Assembly (NCBI RefSeq): GCF_900129485.1
Contig: NZ_FQVW01000025.1
Span: 1-45,630, forward strand
Direction: 5' to 3'
DNA length: 45,630 nucleotides
Origin: Ornithinibacillus halophilus
GTDB taxonomy: Bacteria; Bacillota; Bacilli; Bacillales; Amphibacillaceae
The notes below the pieces were generated by a model. The model was not told where the DNA came from and ran no database searches. It worked only from the letters and a program-made list of their open reading frames with translations. The position numbers and the translations under genes were made by a program. Positions 24,341-33,238 of this stretch are shown in pieces (position 1 is the stretch's first letter; each line of letters starts with the position of its first letter).

Positions 24341-25542
24341 TGAAATACCATGTGTTTTTTCGACGAGTAAGTACAGATAAGCAGAACATGGAGATGCAAC
24401 AATCAGCAGATGCTTATTATCGAGAGAAGTTGTTACCTGAAGAAATAAAAGTAATTGACGAGGATGCATTATCAGCTAACAAAAAATTCATTAATGAAAG
24501 ACCTGAAATGCAGAAACTCATTTCATTAATTAAGGAAGACCAAGTGGATACACTGTATGCCTTTGACAGAACACGATTGTTTAGGGATTACTATGAGGGT
24601 ATTGAATTCACGGATCTTTGCCTTAAGCACGATATTCAAGTTATTTATACATCTGAAGGCAATGGCAATGTCCAAGCAACTAAAGATATTTTCCTTGAGG
24701 GAATTCTTGCTATGTTTAGTGATATTGAAGGAAAAAATATTGCTAGAAGGAATATAGAAGCGAGCAAGAGATACCCAGGTAGAAAGTTGGGCTATGTAAA
24801 AGAAAACAAACATTACTACAAGGACCCAGTTAAAAAAGAATTGTTAGAAGCGTATTTTTCTTCATTAAGTAAAATTTCGACTCTTGATGAATTGGCTTTA
24901 TTTCTAAAGAAATATCGAAGTATTTTTAAAACTAACGATGAAACCCTTATTAGGATTGCACAGGATCCATTTTATGCAGGACATGACTTGAGTAAGGGTA
25001 ATTACAAATTAAAGCATGTAGAAGCCTACTTAAGCCTTAAAGACTTTCGTGCCATCCAAGATTCACTTGGTGAGGTATTCAATGAGTATCTTAAGCGACT
25101 TGACGACTTAGAATCGCAGAAGAGTTACTTACCCATCTGCGGTTATTGTCAGAAACCATTATGTTACAGCAAGGACAAAATAAACAATAATAGCTTTTTT
25201 AAATGTACAACCAAAAGTCACCCAAAAGTATTTATATCAACAATTGATTTGGCAAAAATTATAGAAATGGTGATTAGTCAAATAATAATCCACTTAAATT
25301 CTAATAAGCTACTAAAGCATTCTCTATTGCAACTACGAAATATCCGAAAAGAGATTAACTCACAAATTCAAACAATTGAGAACCAACTTAACAATCTATT
25401 GGAAACCATCCTTCTAGGGGAACAGAACTATACTAGTAATTGGAAAGAAAATAATCCCCAATACCAAAAATTAAATGCATTAAAAATAGAGAAACAACGG
25501 TTATTATACAAGCATGGGGACGGAGCTCTTGCTTCACAATAG
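24340..25542 (+). CDS. Large serine recombinase with a repeat-derived C terminus
   Basis: A 400-aa site-specific recombinase. Resolvase-type catalytic domain (1 to about 145): nucleophile Ser11 in FRRVSTDKQ, and the active-site arginines in DRTRLFRD (76-83). Recombinase domain about 145-255. Zinc-ribbon remnant CGYC (267-270) with Cys289. Then a coiled coil (about 330-388). Such enzymes join attP and attB of phages and integrative elements without host factors. The direct repeat begins exactly at codon 390, so the last 11 residues (YKHGDGALASQ) come from the repeat and the native end has probably been replaced. The gene sits at the edge of the island, as integrase genes usually do. Confidence 0.88.
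   Translation: MKYHVFFRRVSTDKQNMEMQQSADAYYREKLLPEEIKVIDEDALSANKKFINERPEMQKLISLIKEDQVDTLYAFDRTRLFRDYYEGIEFTDLCLKHDIQVIYTSEGNGNVQATKDIFLEGILAMFSDIEGKNIARRNIEASKRYPGRKLGYVKENKHYYKDPVKKELLEAYFSSLSKISTLDELALFLKKYRSIFKTNDETLIRIAQDPFYAGHDLSKGNYKLKHVEAYLSLKDFRAIQDSLGEVFNEYLKRLDDLESQKSYLPICGYCQKPLCYSKDKINNNSFFKCTTKSHPKVFISTIDLAKIIEMVISQIIIHLNSNKLLKHSLLQLRNIRKEINSQIQTIENQLNNLLETILLGEQNYTSNWKENNPQYQKLNALKIEKQRLLYKHGDGALASQ
25511..25536 (+). repeat. REP-like motif, full copy (second full copy at 18597)
   Basis: AAGCATGGGGACGGAGCTCT followed by TGCTTC. AAGCA and TGCTT are the inverted ends of a possible small hairpin. Partial copies lie at 16532 and 17739, all in the same orientation. I recall similar GGGGACGG motifs in Bacillaceae near Y1 (IS200-like/REP) transposases; no such gene lies here. 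Confidence 0.6.
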
Positions 25543-25704
25543 TCTAATACTCAGATTATATGGTTGAGCAACTATTAGAATTAATACTATTGCCCCAAAA
25601 CAGATATTTAAAACAGAGATAAATCCATAGCAGTAAAACTTTAGATTGATACAGTTTAGTATGATGAGTGCAGCACCTATGTATATATGGATAAAAAGTC
25701 ACTT

Positions 25705-25756
25705 CAAAAACAAAGTAAAGCGTCACCCCCTTGCTACACAAAGGATTAACGCTTTC
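25705..25756 (-). terminator. Terminator of tRNA-Val
   Basis: On the minus strand AAAGCGT...TCCTTTG / CAAGGGG...ACGCTTT, then ACTTTGTTTTTG. The same hairpin is present in the left repeat, where it no longer follows a functional tRNA. Confidence 0.7.
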
Positions 25757-25765
25757 TTAATTTAG

Positions 25766-25838
25766 TGATTCCGATTGGGCTCGAACCAACGACCTCCACC
25801 CTGTCAAGGTGGCGCTCTCCCAGCTGAGCTACGGAATC
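25766..25838 (-). tRNA. tRNA-Val (anticodon GAC)
   Basis: 73 nt including discriminator A; CCA is not encoded. Acceptor stem GATTCCG / CGGAATC (7 bp), D arm GCTC/GAGC, anticodon stem CCACC/GGTGG with loop TT-GAC-AG, T arm GTTGG-TTCGAGC-CCAAT. It has a consensus promoter. Its 3' part, from the anticodon loop on, is duplicated at 18855-18896, which marks it as the target of an insertion. Confidence 0.97.
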
Positions 25839-25863
25839 GTAATGTAATGTAAAAACTAATTTA

Positions 25864-25892
25864 ATTATATGTAGCCTACTATGTTCTGTCAA
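25864..25892 (-). promoter_or_regulatory. Consensus SigA promoter of tRNA-Val
   Basis: On the minus strand TTGACA (25892-25887), 17 bp, TATAAT (25869-25864): a perfect match in both boxes and spacing, about 26 bp from the tRNA 5' end. Confidence 0.9.
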
Positions 25893-26095
25893 CGTTTTTA
25901 TTCTGTTGATATTACATAAAAGCTAATTATCAGTGCCACTTATATATACCTCCTCCCCACTTCACTATCACTTTCCGATACAACTCATTAGTAATACTTT
26001 TGTCACATTACATCCCTTTATATGCGACTATAGTCTGATAAAATAGACATATAAGGTAAATATTTCCTTCCATGATAAATAGAGGAGGAATTACT

Positions 26096-27657
26096 ATGAG
26101 AAAAGTAAAAGGCATTAAAATTAGAACAGCGTTAGGTATATTAGTGTTTCTAGTTGCAGTTGCTACTACAGCTACGCACTTATACATATCAATTCGTGCA
26201 CTAGAAACCTCACTATCTAACAATTACTTACAAAATAACCTTCGATATGCACAGAACATTGCAGACAGTACTGAGATACTTATGTCTGATATCCAAGAAA
26301 CTTGAGTACGTTAGCTGACATTATTGGAAATGACGAGGAATTTACACAGAAAGACTTAAATTATTGGTTAGAGGCAAATAAGGGATACTATAACTCACTA
26401 TTTACAACGGACAACAAAGGATACGTCCAATTAATGAGTCCGAAAATCTTAACCAATAATGCGAATGGTGTACAGCCTGGCACGAAAATAAATTCAGACT
26501 TAATGAAGCGAGCATTAGAAAACAAAACACCATTTATTTCTGAACCCTATTTAGCACAAACTGGTAACCTAGTTATCCTTATTTCTTATCCCATTTTCAA
26601 TGATTCCGATGTGTATCAAGGTGTTGTCGATGGAACGTTGTATTTAGAAACAGACAATTCACTCGGAAGAATTTTAACCACTCATGAACACTTAGATGAA
26701 TCATCTACTTTTGTAGTTGATAGTAATGGACGAATTATTTATCACCCAGATGCTTCAAGGATTAACGAAAATATTGCTGAACACGAGTTAATTCAAGATG
26801 TGCTTGAAGGAAATTATGGATCTGCCAAAATCACCAACCATAAAGGGGAAGAATACTTGTCAGGCTATGCTTTCATCAATGAAACCAACTGGGGGATAAT
26901 TAGCCAAACCCCTACTTCAGTCATCCAAGTTCCACTCCATACATTAGTCCAAAAAATCGCTTTACAATCACTACCATTGTTAATTATCATTATATCTTTT
27001 GCTTGGTTAGTGGCTTTTCGTATATCCAATCCAATTAATAAATTAGCAAAATTCTCTAAAAAAGCTATCACTGAAAAAACAACTCCGGCCCTTGTTGACC
27101 AAATAAATATTCATTCTAATCTTTACGAGGTTAGGCAACTTTATCTTCATTTTCGCAAGCATTTCCAAGTCTTAAATAGCCGAATTTATAGAGATGGACT
27201 TAGTGGGTTATTTAATCGATTAGCTTTTGATTATCAAATCGTTACGTATTTTAATCAAAAAATACCCCATTCCTTAATTTTAATTGATATCGATCGATTT
27301 AAGAGAGTCAATGATCAGTACGGGCACCCTACAGGGGATGAAGTGATCAAATTTTTGGCAAATACGATGCAAGAGGTTACCCGAAGTACCGATCAATGTT
27401 TTCGTTATGGCGGAGAAGAGTTTGCCATCATATTGAAAGATGATGACGAGAATGATGCGTATAATCTAGCAGAACGATTACGCACAACAATAGCAGAAAC
27501 GAACAGTCCTACAGGAAAACCTATTACTATATCTATTGGGATTTCTTCTTCCAACATCAAAGACGAAGATTTCGAAGCTATCATAGACCGGGCAGATACT
27601 GCTCTCTATCAATCCAAAAATGAAGGAAGAAATCGAACAACCATTAACAACGAATAA
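26096..27657 (+). pseudogene. dCACHE-type sensor diguanylate cyclase, interrupted by a frameshift
   Basis: Coding runs from ATG 26096 (ribosome site 'gaggaggaattact') to a stop at 26303-26305, then continues in the -1 frame from 26302 to 27657. First part: helix ALGILVFLVAVATTATHLYI and the start of an extracytoplasmic domain. Second part: rest of the CACHE-like sensor, a second helix (LPLLIIIISFAWLVAFRI), and a GGDEF domain with active RYGGEEF and an inhibitory site RSTD five residues before it. One extra T at 26301-26303 would restore ETLSTLADIIG. No canonical slippery heptamer is seen. It may be an inactivating mutation or a sequencing error. The second part could also restart at TTG 26302. 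Confidence 0.85.
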
Positions 27658-27660
27658 TGG

Positions 27661-27700
27661 TGTCCCCACAGAGCAATTCGCAGCCTGTGGTGACTTTTGT
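27661..27700 (+). terminator. Terminator of the diguanylate cyclase gene
   Basis: GTCCCCACAG / CTGTGGTGAC stem around 'agcaattcgcag', then TTTTGTT. Confidence 0.75.
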
Positions 27701-27812
27701 TATTAATTAATATATATTGAGCAAACTCAAATGAGTTCATGTTCTTTATTTTATAGGACCAATAGGACAACCGCATATTTTTACAATATATTTCTGTTTT
27801 CGAAATAAATTC

Positions 27813-27842
27813 TTGGAAAAATACTTGTTTTTAATTTATAAT
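27813..27842 (+). promoter_or_regulatory. Likely SigA promoter of the ABC exporter pair
   Basis: TTGGAA (27813-27818), 18 bp, TATAAT (27837-27842), 40 bp before the GTG start. The open frame upstream of that GTG would begin within this promoter, which supports the later start. Confidence 0.6.
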
Positions 27843-27881
27843 AAAGTGAAAATTATTTATTTTGACAACGGAGGTCTACTT

Positions 27882-29612
27882 GTGAAAACTGTTTTTTCAT
27901 CGTTAAAGTCTTACAAACTACCAGCATTTGTCGCCTTTTCACTCATGCTAGTTGAACTTGGTGTAGAGCTCTTGCTCCCCTTTTTCTTAGGCAAAATGAT
28001 TGACCAAGGAGTCATGAACCAAGATTTAAACAACATTATTATGTGGGGAAGCATTATGATTGGTCTCGCACTTTTCTCATTTGTTTCTGGTATCATTAAT
28101 TCATTTTTCGCATCCCATGTTAGTTGGGGTTTCGCACATGACATGCGTGAGCGATTATTTCGTAAAGTGCAGGCATTTTCTTTTGCCAACTTAAACAAAT
28201 ATCCTACGTCAGGATTAATGACGCGCTTCACAAACGACGTCCGCCAAATTCAAAACACAATATTTATGGCACTTAGAATCATGGTGAAAGCTCCACTTCT
28301 AGTTGCTGGTGGTGTCATCATGGCGTTTATTGTCAATCCACGTCTGGCGCTTATCTTTCTAATTACCGTTCCACTATTATTAGGATTTTTATTATGGGTA
28401 TTAAAAAAAGCGACTAAGATGTTTGACCGAGTTCAAAAGAGTGTCGATAACGTGAACCGCGTCATGCAGGAAAACTTAGCGGGAATGCGGTTAATTAAAG
28501 CCTTCTTCCGGAGAAATCATGAAGAGGGACGTTTTACAACAGCAAATACGAGATTAAGAGATAATACGAGAATGACTTTTCGATTTGTAGAAGCTTCCAT
28601 GCCTGTTCTACTCTTTATTATGAATATGAGTATCGTCGCTATCATTTGGTTTGGTAATACTCAATCAATTGCAGGAACAACAGAAGTTGGGGATGTTGTT
28701 GCTATTGTTAACTATGCCATGCGTGTCGCTATGGCAATATCGATGTTCTCATTTATTATTATGGCATTCTCACGTACGAAGGCTTCTGCCGACCGTTTGA
28801 GTGAAGTATTGAATCTAGAGGTTGATTTAACAGATCGTGAAGAGTCATTGGAAGACCAACCGGTAACCAACGGGGAAATTGAATTCTCTAATGTTTCCTT
28901 CCAATATCCAACAGCCGAAGACCCTGTATTAAATCACCTATCTTTTACTGTAAACAGTGGGGAGAAATTGGCTATCATTGGTGCAACAGGAGCAGGAAAG
29001 ACTTCCTTATTCCAGTTAATTCCACGACTGTATGATACAACGGAAGGCGAAATCTATATCGACGGGAAACCCATTACTTCCTATAAGTTAGATACATTAC
29101 GCCGAAGTATTGGATATGTTCCACAGAGCCCACTATTATTTAGTGGTCCGATTATCGAAAATATTGCTTGGGGTAAAGATAATGCTTCTAATGAAGAGAT
29201 TCTACAAGCAGCAAAAGATGCACAAATTCATGAAACAATTATGAATTTGCCAAATCAGTACCATACCAAAGTTGGGCAAAAAGGAGTCAACTTGTCTGGT
29301 GGTCAGAAGCAGAGAATTTCGATTGCGCGTGCATTAATACGTAAACCAAAAATACTAATGCTTGATGACAGTACGAGTGCACTCGACTTAGCGACAGAAG
29401 CACGATTATTAGATGCGATTCAAAAGGATGTCAACACCATGTTAATTATTACGCAAAAGGTTTCTACAGCAATGAATGCTGACCGAATACTATTAATGGA
29501 TCAAGGTGAAATCTTAGCAATTGGTACTCATGACGAATTGTTGAAAGAATCTGCATTGTACCGCTCGATCGTAGAATCACAATTTGGAAAGGAGTATCCG
29601 CATGTCCATTAA
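27882..29612 (+). CDS. ABC exporter half-transporter, degenerate-site subunit
   Basis: A 576-aa membrane-ATPase fusion starting at GTG 27882 with 'cggaggtctactt' before it. Six membrane helices in about the first 320 residues, then an ATPase with Walker A GATGAGKTS, signature LSGGQKQR and Walker B LMLDDSTSALD. The catalytic Glu after Walker B is Asp and the H-loop His is Gln (ITQKVST), so this half supplies the inactive ATP site, as in heterodimeric exporters of the BmrCD / YfiBC / TM287-288 type. Its end overlaps the second subunit by 11 bp. Likely a multidrug or lipid exporter; the exact orthologue is unclear. Confidence 0.9.
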   Translation: MKTVFSSLKSYKLPAFVAFSLMLVELGVELLLPFFLGKMIDQGVMNQDLNNIIMWGSIMIGLALFSFVSGIINSFFASHVSWGFAHDMRERLFRKVQAFSFANLNKYPTSGLMTRFTNDVRQIQNTIFMALRIMVKAPLLVAGGVIMAFIVNPRLALIFLITVPLLLGFLLWVLKKATKMFDRVQKSVDNVNRVMQENLAGMRLIKAFFRRNHEEGRFTTANTRLRDNTRMTFRFVEASMPVLLFIMNMSIVAIIWFGNTQSIAGTTEVGDVVAIVNYAMRVAMAISMFSFIIMAFSRTKASADRLSEVLNLEVDLTDREESLEDQPVTNGEIEFSNVSFQYPTAEDPVLNHLSFTVNSGEKLAIIGATGAGKTSLFQLIPRLYDTTEGEIYIDGKPITSYKLDTLRRSIGYVPQSPLLFSGPIIENIAWGKDNASNEEILQAAKDAQIHETIMNLPNQYHTKVGQKGVNLSGGQKQRISIARALIRKPKILMLDDSTSALDLATEARLLDAIQKDVNTMLIITQKVSTAMNADRILLMDQGEILAIGTHDELLKESALYRSIVESQFGKEYPHVH

Positions 29613-31431
29613 ACAGTTAAAAGAACCTTTTCAATATGAAAAAATTCCACTAGAAAATATATCAAAGGACATAAAGGATAAGCGTGCCAAAAATACAGCT
29701 GCAACGATAAAAAGAATATGGTCGTATTTAGCTAGAGAAAAATCTAGGCTTTGGATCGTTATTTTATTAGTAGTAATTAGTTCAGGATTAGCGTTATTAG
29801 GACCATATATGGTTGGTAAATCTATTGATAAATATATTGTTTTGCAAGAAATTGATGGATTAGGACTACTTGCCATCTTGTTAATTTTCGTCTATTTAAT
29901 GCATTCTTTGTCCATTTTCTTGCAGAACTTTTTAATGGTAGGAATCGCGCAAAATACGGTCTATTCCTTGCGTTCCGATTTATTTAGTCAGTTCCATCGC
30001 CTGCCAATCAGTTACTTTGATAAACGACAGCACGGGGAATTGATGAGCCGAATCACAAACGATATTGATAACATTAATAACACATTGAACCAATCAGTTA
30101 TCCAAATTTTTTCTAGTGTACTAACCTTATTAGGAACAGTTGCTGTCATGATTGCTTTGAGTCCTATTTTAACGTTAGTGACCATGACGATTATTCCAGT
30201 CATGTTCTTTGCTACCCGTTGGATTACGAGACGAACAGGTCCTTTGTACAAATTACAACAAAATGACTTAGGTGAACTGAACGGTTATGTAGAAGAAATC
30301 GTTTCTGGGCAGCATGTTGTTAAAACGTATTCTCAAGAAGAGCGCGTCATTGAAGAATTCGAAGTAAAAAATAAAAAATTAAATCGTTCTGGATTCTGGG
30401 CATTAACTATTGCAGGATTTATCCCTAAAGTAATGAACATGTTGAACTTTTTAAGTTTCGGATTAATCGCCCTTGTTGGTGGGATCCTTGTCATAAATAC
30501 AGATGGATTAGTTACAGTTGGGATTATCGTTATTTTCACGGAATATGCACGTCAGTTTACACGACCATTGAATGAGTTATCCAACCAGTTTAATGTCCTA
30601 TTATCTGCTGTTGCTGGTGCTGAACGTGTATTTAATGTAATTGATGAACAACAAGAAGAAATCGATGAAAAAGAAGCAAAAGAACTATCCACAACAGAAG
30701 GTCATTTTCAGTTTAAACACGTTACCTTTGGCTATGAAGATGACATGATTTTAAAAGGAATTAGCTTTGAAGCAAAGCCAGGTCAGTCAGTTGCCTTCGT
30801 CGGTCATACTGGAGCTGGTAAAACAACGATTATTAATTTAATTTCTCGTTTTTACAATTATGATGGTGGAGAGATTTTATTAGATGGAAAAGACTTAAAA
30901 ACAATAAAACGTTCCAGCTTACGTCAGCATATGGCATTTGTTTTACAAGATTCCTTCCTTTTCCATGATACGATTCGAGAAAACATTCGTTATGGCCGAT
31001 TAGATGCTAGTGACGAAGAAGTAATTACAGCTGCGAAAAAAGCGAATGCTCATGAATTTATCACTCAACTTCCTGATGGGTATGATACCATTCTTGACCA
31101 AGAAGGAAGTGGGATTAGTCAAGGTCAAAAGCAATTACTAACCATTGCACGTGCCTTCATTGCTGAGCCATCTATCTTAGTCTTAGATGAAGCAACGAGT
31201 AATATCGATACTATTACGGAGTTAAAAATCCAAGAAGCACTGAAACATCTAATGGAAGGAAGAACTAGTTTCATAATCGCCCACAGACTAAACACCATTC
31301 AAGAAGCAGACAAAATTGTCATGCTAAAAAATGGGGAAATTATGGAACAAGGCAGTCATGATGAACTATTAGAGCTACGAAGAAATTATTACGATTTATA
31401 CAAAGGCCAACTGCAAGAGGTTGGAAGTTAG
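29602..31431 (+). CDS. ABC exporter half-transporter, catalytic subunit
   Basis: A 609-aa partner starting at ATG 29602 (MSIKQLKEPFQYEK; ribosome site 'aaaggagtatccgc'). It has an N-terminal extension of about 45 residues, six membrane helices (about 50-340) and an ATPase with Walker A GHTGAGKTT, Walker B LVLDEATSNID with the catalytic Glu, and H-loop IIAHRLNT. Its signature ISQGQKQ departs from LSGGQ. Thus its signature completes the degenerate site, and its Walker B with the partner's LSGGQ forms the working site. This agrees with an obligate heterodimer. Confidence 0.92.
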   Translation: MSIKQLKEPFQYEKIPLENISKDIKDKRAKNTAATIKRIWSYLAREKSRLWIVILLVVISSGLALLGPYMVGKSIDKYIVLQEIDGLGLLAILLIFVYLMHSLSIFLQNFLMVGIAQNTVYSLRSDLFSQFHRLPISYFDKRQHGELMSRITNDIDNINNTLNQSVIQIFSSVLTLLGTVAVMIALSPILTLVTMTIIPVMFFATRWITRRTGPLYKLQQNDLGELNGYVEEIVSGQHVVKTYSQEERVIEEFEVKNKKLNRSGFWALTIAGFIPKVMNMLNFLSFGLIALVGGILVINTDGLVTVGIIVIFTEYARQFTRPLNELSNQFNVLLSAVAGAERVFNVIDEQQEEIDEKEAKELSTTEGHFQFKHVTFGYEDDMILKGISFEAKPGQSVAFVGHTGAGKTTIINLISRFYNYDGGEILLDGKDLKTIKRSSLRQHMAFVLQDSFLFHDTIRENIRYGRLDASDEEVITAAKKANAHEFITQLPDGYDTILDQEGSGISQGQKQLLTIARAFIAEPSILVLDEATSNIDTITELKIQEALKHLMEGRTSFIIAHRLNTIQEADKIVMLKNGEIMEQGSHDELLELRRNYYDLYKGQLQEVGS

Positions 31432-31489
31432 TCTTATTGTGTGAATATGGTAAACTATGACTGTGGAAACCGAAAGATGAGGTGTAACG

Positions 31490-32221
31490 ATGGCACGTAA
31501 AGGAAAAATGATTGTAGAACAAATAGAAAGTGAATTTTTACAACAATCGATGGAATTGAAAATATATCAACCGGAGACATTCTCCCCATTATACAAATAT
31601 CATCTCTGCATCATGCAGGATGGAAATGACTATTATCAAATGGGGCGAATTGCAACATTAAGTGATCAGCTTCATGATGACTTTGAAATTGAAAATACGG
31701 TATTTGTGGGAATCCATTACAAAGACCGTTATGATCGTCTAAAAAAATATCATCCGGATGGCGAACAAAATGAGGCTTATACTAAATTTCTTATTCGTGA
31801 AGTTGTTCCATTTCTAGATGATTTATTACCAACCTATAATATGGGTGGTGCTCGTACTCTCATGGGTGACTCATTAGCAGGTACGCTAGCACTAATGACT
31901 GCATTAAAATATCCAAACACATTTGGTAAAGTTATTATGCAGTCCCCTCTTGTTAATGATACGGTACTAAATGCTGTAAATGAGGCAAAGAGATTAGACA
32001 CCATAGATATCTATCATACGATTGGAACGAATGAGTTGAGTGTAGAAACTTCCATGGAACCCGATGTCGACTTTGTAACACCAAATCGCCAGTTACGTGA
32101 TTTATTGGAGACAAAAGGACTCACCTACACGTATAAAGAAATCGAAAATGGTGAACACACATGGAAGTACTGGCAAAAAGACATGCCAAACGCACTAAAA
32201 ACCATGTTTGGTGATGATTAA
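31490..32221 (+). CDS. yjcH: YjcH-like alpha/beta-hydrolase esterase
   Basis: A 243-aa esterase-D-type alpha/beta hydrolase. The nucleophile elbow is MGDSLAG (Ser128) and the catalytic His is probably in NGEHTWKYW (about 221). The oxyanion-side segment CIMQDGNDYY (40-49) is characteristic of Fes/esterase-D relatives. B. subtilis YjcH has about the same length and, as here, neighbours yjcG and yjcF, which supports the name. 'gatgaggtgtaacg' is the ribosome site. Substrate unknown. A repeat element of about 300 bp separates it from yjcG. Confidence 0.85.
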   Translation: MARKGKMIVEQIESEFLQQSMELKIYQPETFSPLYKYHLCIMQDGNDYYQMGRIATLSDQLHDDFEIENTVFVGIHYKDRYDRLKKYHPDGEQNEAYTKFLIREVVPFLDDLLPTYNMGGARTLMGDSLAGTLALMTALKYPNTFGKVIMQSPLVNDTVLNAVNEAKRLDTIDIYHTIGTNELSVETSMEPDVDFVTPNRQLRDLLETKGLTYTYKEIENGEHTWKYWQKDMPNALKTMFGDD

Positions 32222-32280
32222 AACCAAAGAGTGGCTGGAAAATAACCAAAAAATTATCAATGAGGCGGACAATGACTATA

Positions 32281-32575
32281 AAAGCGGAGGAAATATACGC
32301 AGACTCCTTGGAAATAAAATACAATTTCCTTCGTGCGAAGATTATGCTTCCGATGCCTTCCTTGGGACTGCGATTACTCGCCCCACCGAAAACATTTGTC
32401 CTGTGGGAAGTAGGAGCTCGGTGAGACACCGTAGTGCTTAGCAAGTAGGTGGCTCACCACTCCCCCACGGCAAAGAAGACACTGTGAAATCGACCGAAGG
32501 AAGATTGAACAGATGTCGTCCTTGTGCTGGAAGTGAAAGCGAAGTATATTTCCGGAGCGTGGGATTATACGAACT
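32281..32575. repeat. Intergenic repeat family B, copy 2
   Basis: No gene in 32222-32719. The element runs from 'gcggaggaaatatacg' to 'gtatatttccggagcg', near-perfect inverted ends of about 14 bp. Internal blocks are shared with 3077-3410, while the middle ('ctgcgattactcgcccc') resembles family A text. A -10-like TATAAT at 32647-32652 lies between the element and yjcG. Confidence 0.7.
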
Positions 32576-32719
32576 TCCCCTAGCTTTATTTTGCTCTATC
32601 TTCTTACTTATTTGAAAAAAATCAATGTTATTCTTTTTATTTTTGTTATAATAGAAGTTAACCAACAAAATTAACAAACTACTTACTTAAATAATAATTT
32701 TGAATAGGAGGTTTTTTAT

Positions 32720-33238
32720 ATGAAATACGGAATTGCAATCTTCCCATCCAAGCAAGTCCAAGACGAAGCAAACTCTTACAGAAAGCGATATGATCCCCAC
32801 TACGATCTTATACCACCACATATTACATTAAAAGAAGCATTTGATGCAGATGATGAAACAATTGATGAACTAGTTGTTGAATTAAAGAAAATCGCCAATG
32901 AAACAAAACCTTTTGAGGTTGAAATCAATAAAGTAAGTTCATTTGTACCTGTAACCAACACCATCTACTTAAAAGTTGAACCACACGATACACTGAACGA
33001 ATTATATGAAAAAATGCATACAGGAAAATTCCCTGACAACAAACGTTTCGCATTTGTTCCACATATTACCATCGGACAAAAATTATTAGATGATGAGTAT
33101 TCCGATGTTTTTGGAAGAATGAAAATGAGGAATTTCCAAATTAAAGATACCGTTGACAGATTCCAGCTTCTATACCAACTTGAAAATGGTTCTTGGACCG
33201 TACATGAATCATTTGTATTTGGGAAGGAATACTTGTGA
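32720..33238 (+). CDS. yjcG: YjcG, 2H phosphoesterase (2'-5' RNA ligase-like)
   Basis: A 172-aa protein of the 2H superfamily with both HxT motifs: PHITL at 33-37 and PHITI at 114-118, which form the twin-histidine active site. Relatives hydrolyse or ligate 2'-5' or cyclic phosphodiester bonds in RNA and nucleotides; YjcG itself has no confirmed substrate. 'aataggaggttttttat' is a strong ribosome site. Its stop overlaps the GTG start of yjcF (GTGA), so the two are coupled. Confidence 0.92.
   Translation: MKYGIAIFPSKQVQDEANSYRKRYDPHYDLIPPHITLKEAFDADDETIDELVVELKKIANETKPFEVEINKVSSFVPVTNTIYLKVEPHDTLNELYEKMHTGKFPDNKRFAFVPHITIGQKLLDDEYSDVFGRMKMRNFQIKDTVDRFQLLYQLENGSWTVHESFVFGKEYL

Larger units (their letters stand above)
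25507..25807. repeat. Right copy of the ~300-bp direct repeat
   Basis: 301 bp matching 18593-18896. It starts inside the recombinase gene (codon 390), contains the REP-like motif and the tRNA terminator, and ends inside the anticodon loop of the intact tRNA-Val. Distance between the two copies is 6.9 kb. Recombination between them would excise the segment and leave one intact tRNA gene. Confidence 0.92.

Noticed and set aside
25556-25741. 61-codon minus-strand frame in the right direct repeat
   Set aside because: In the left copy the same frame has a stop codon. Another frame reads as a hydrophobic tail in both copies but has no start codon. At best it is a decayed membrane peptide.
26290-26310. 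Programmed -1 frameshift in the diguanylate cyclase gene
   Set aside because: The codons around the break (GAA ACT TGA) do not form an X-XXY-YYZ slippery site, and I see no strong downstream stem-loop.
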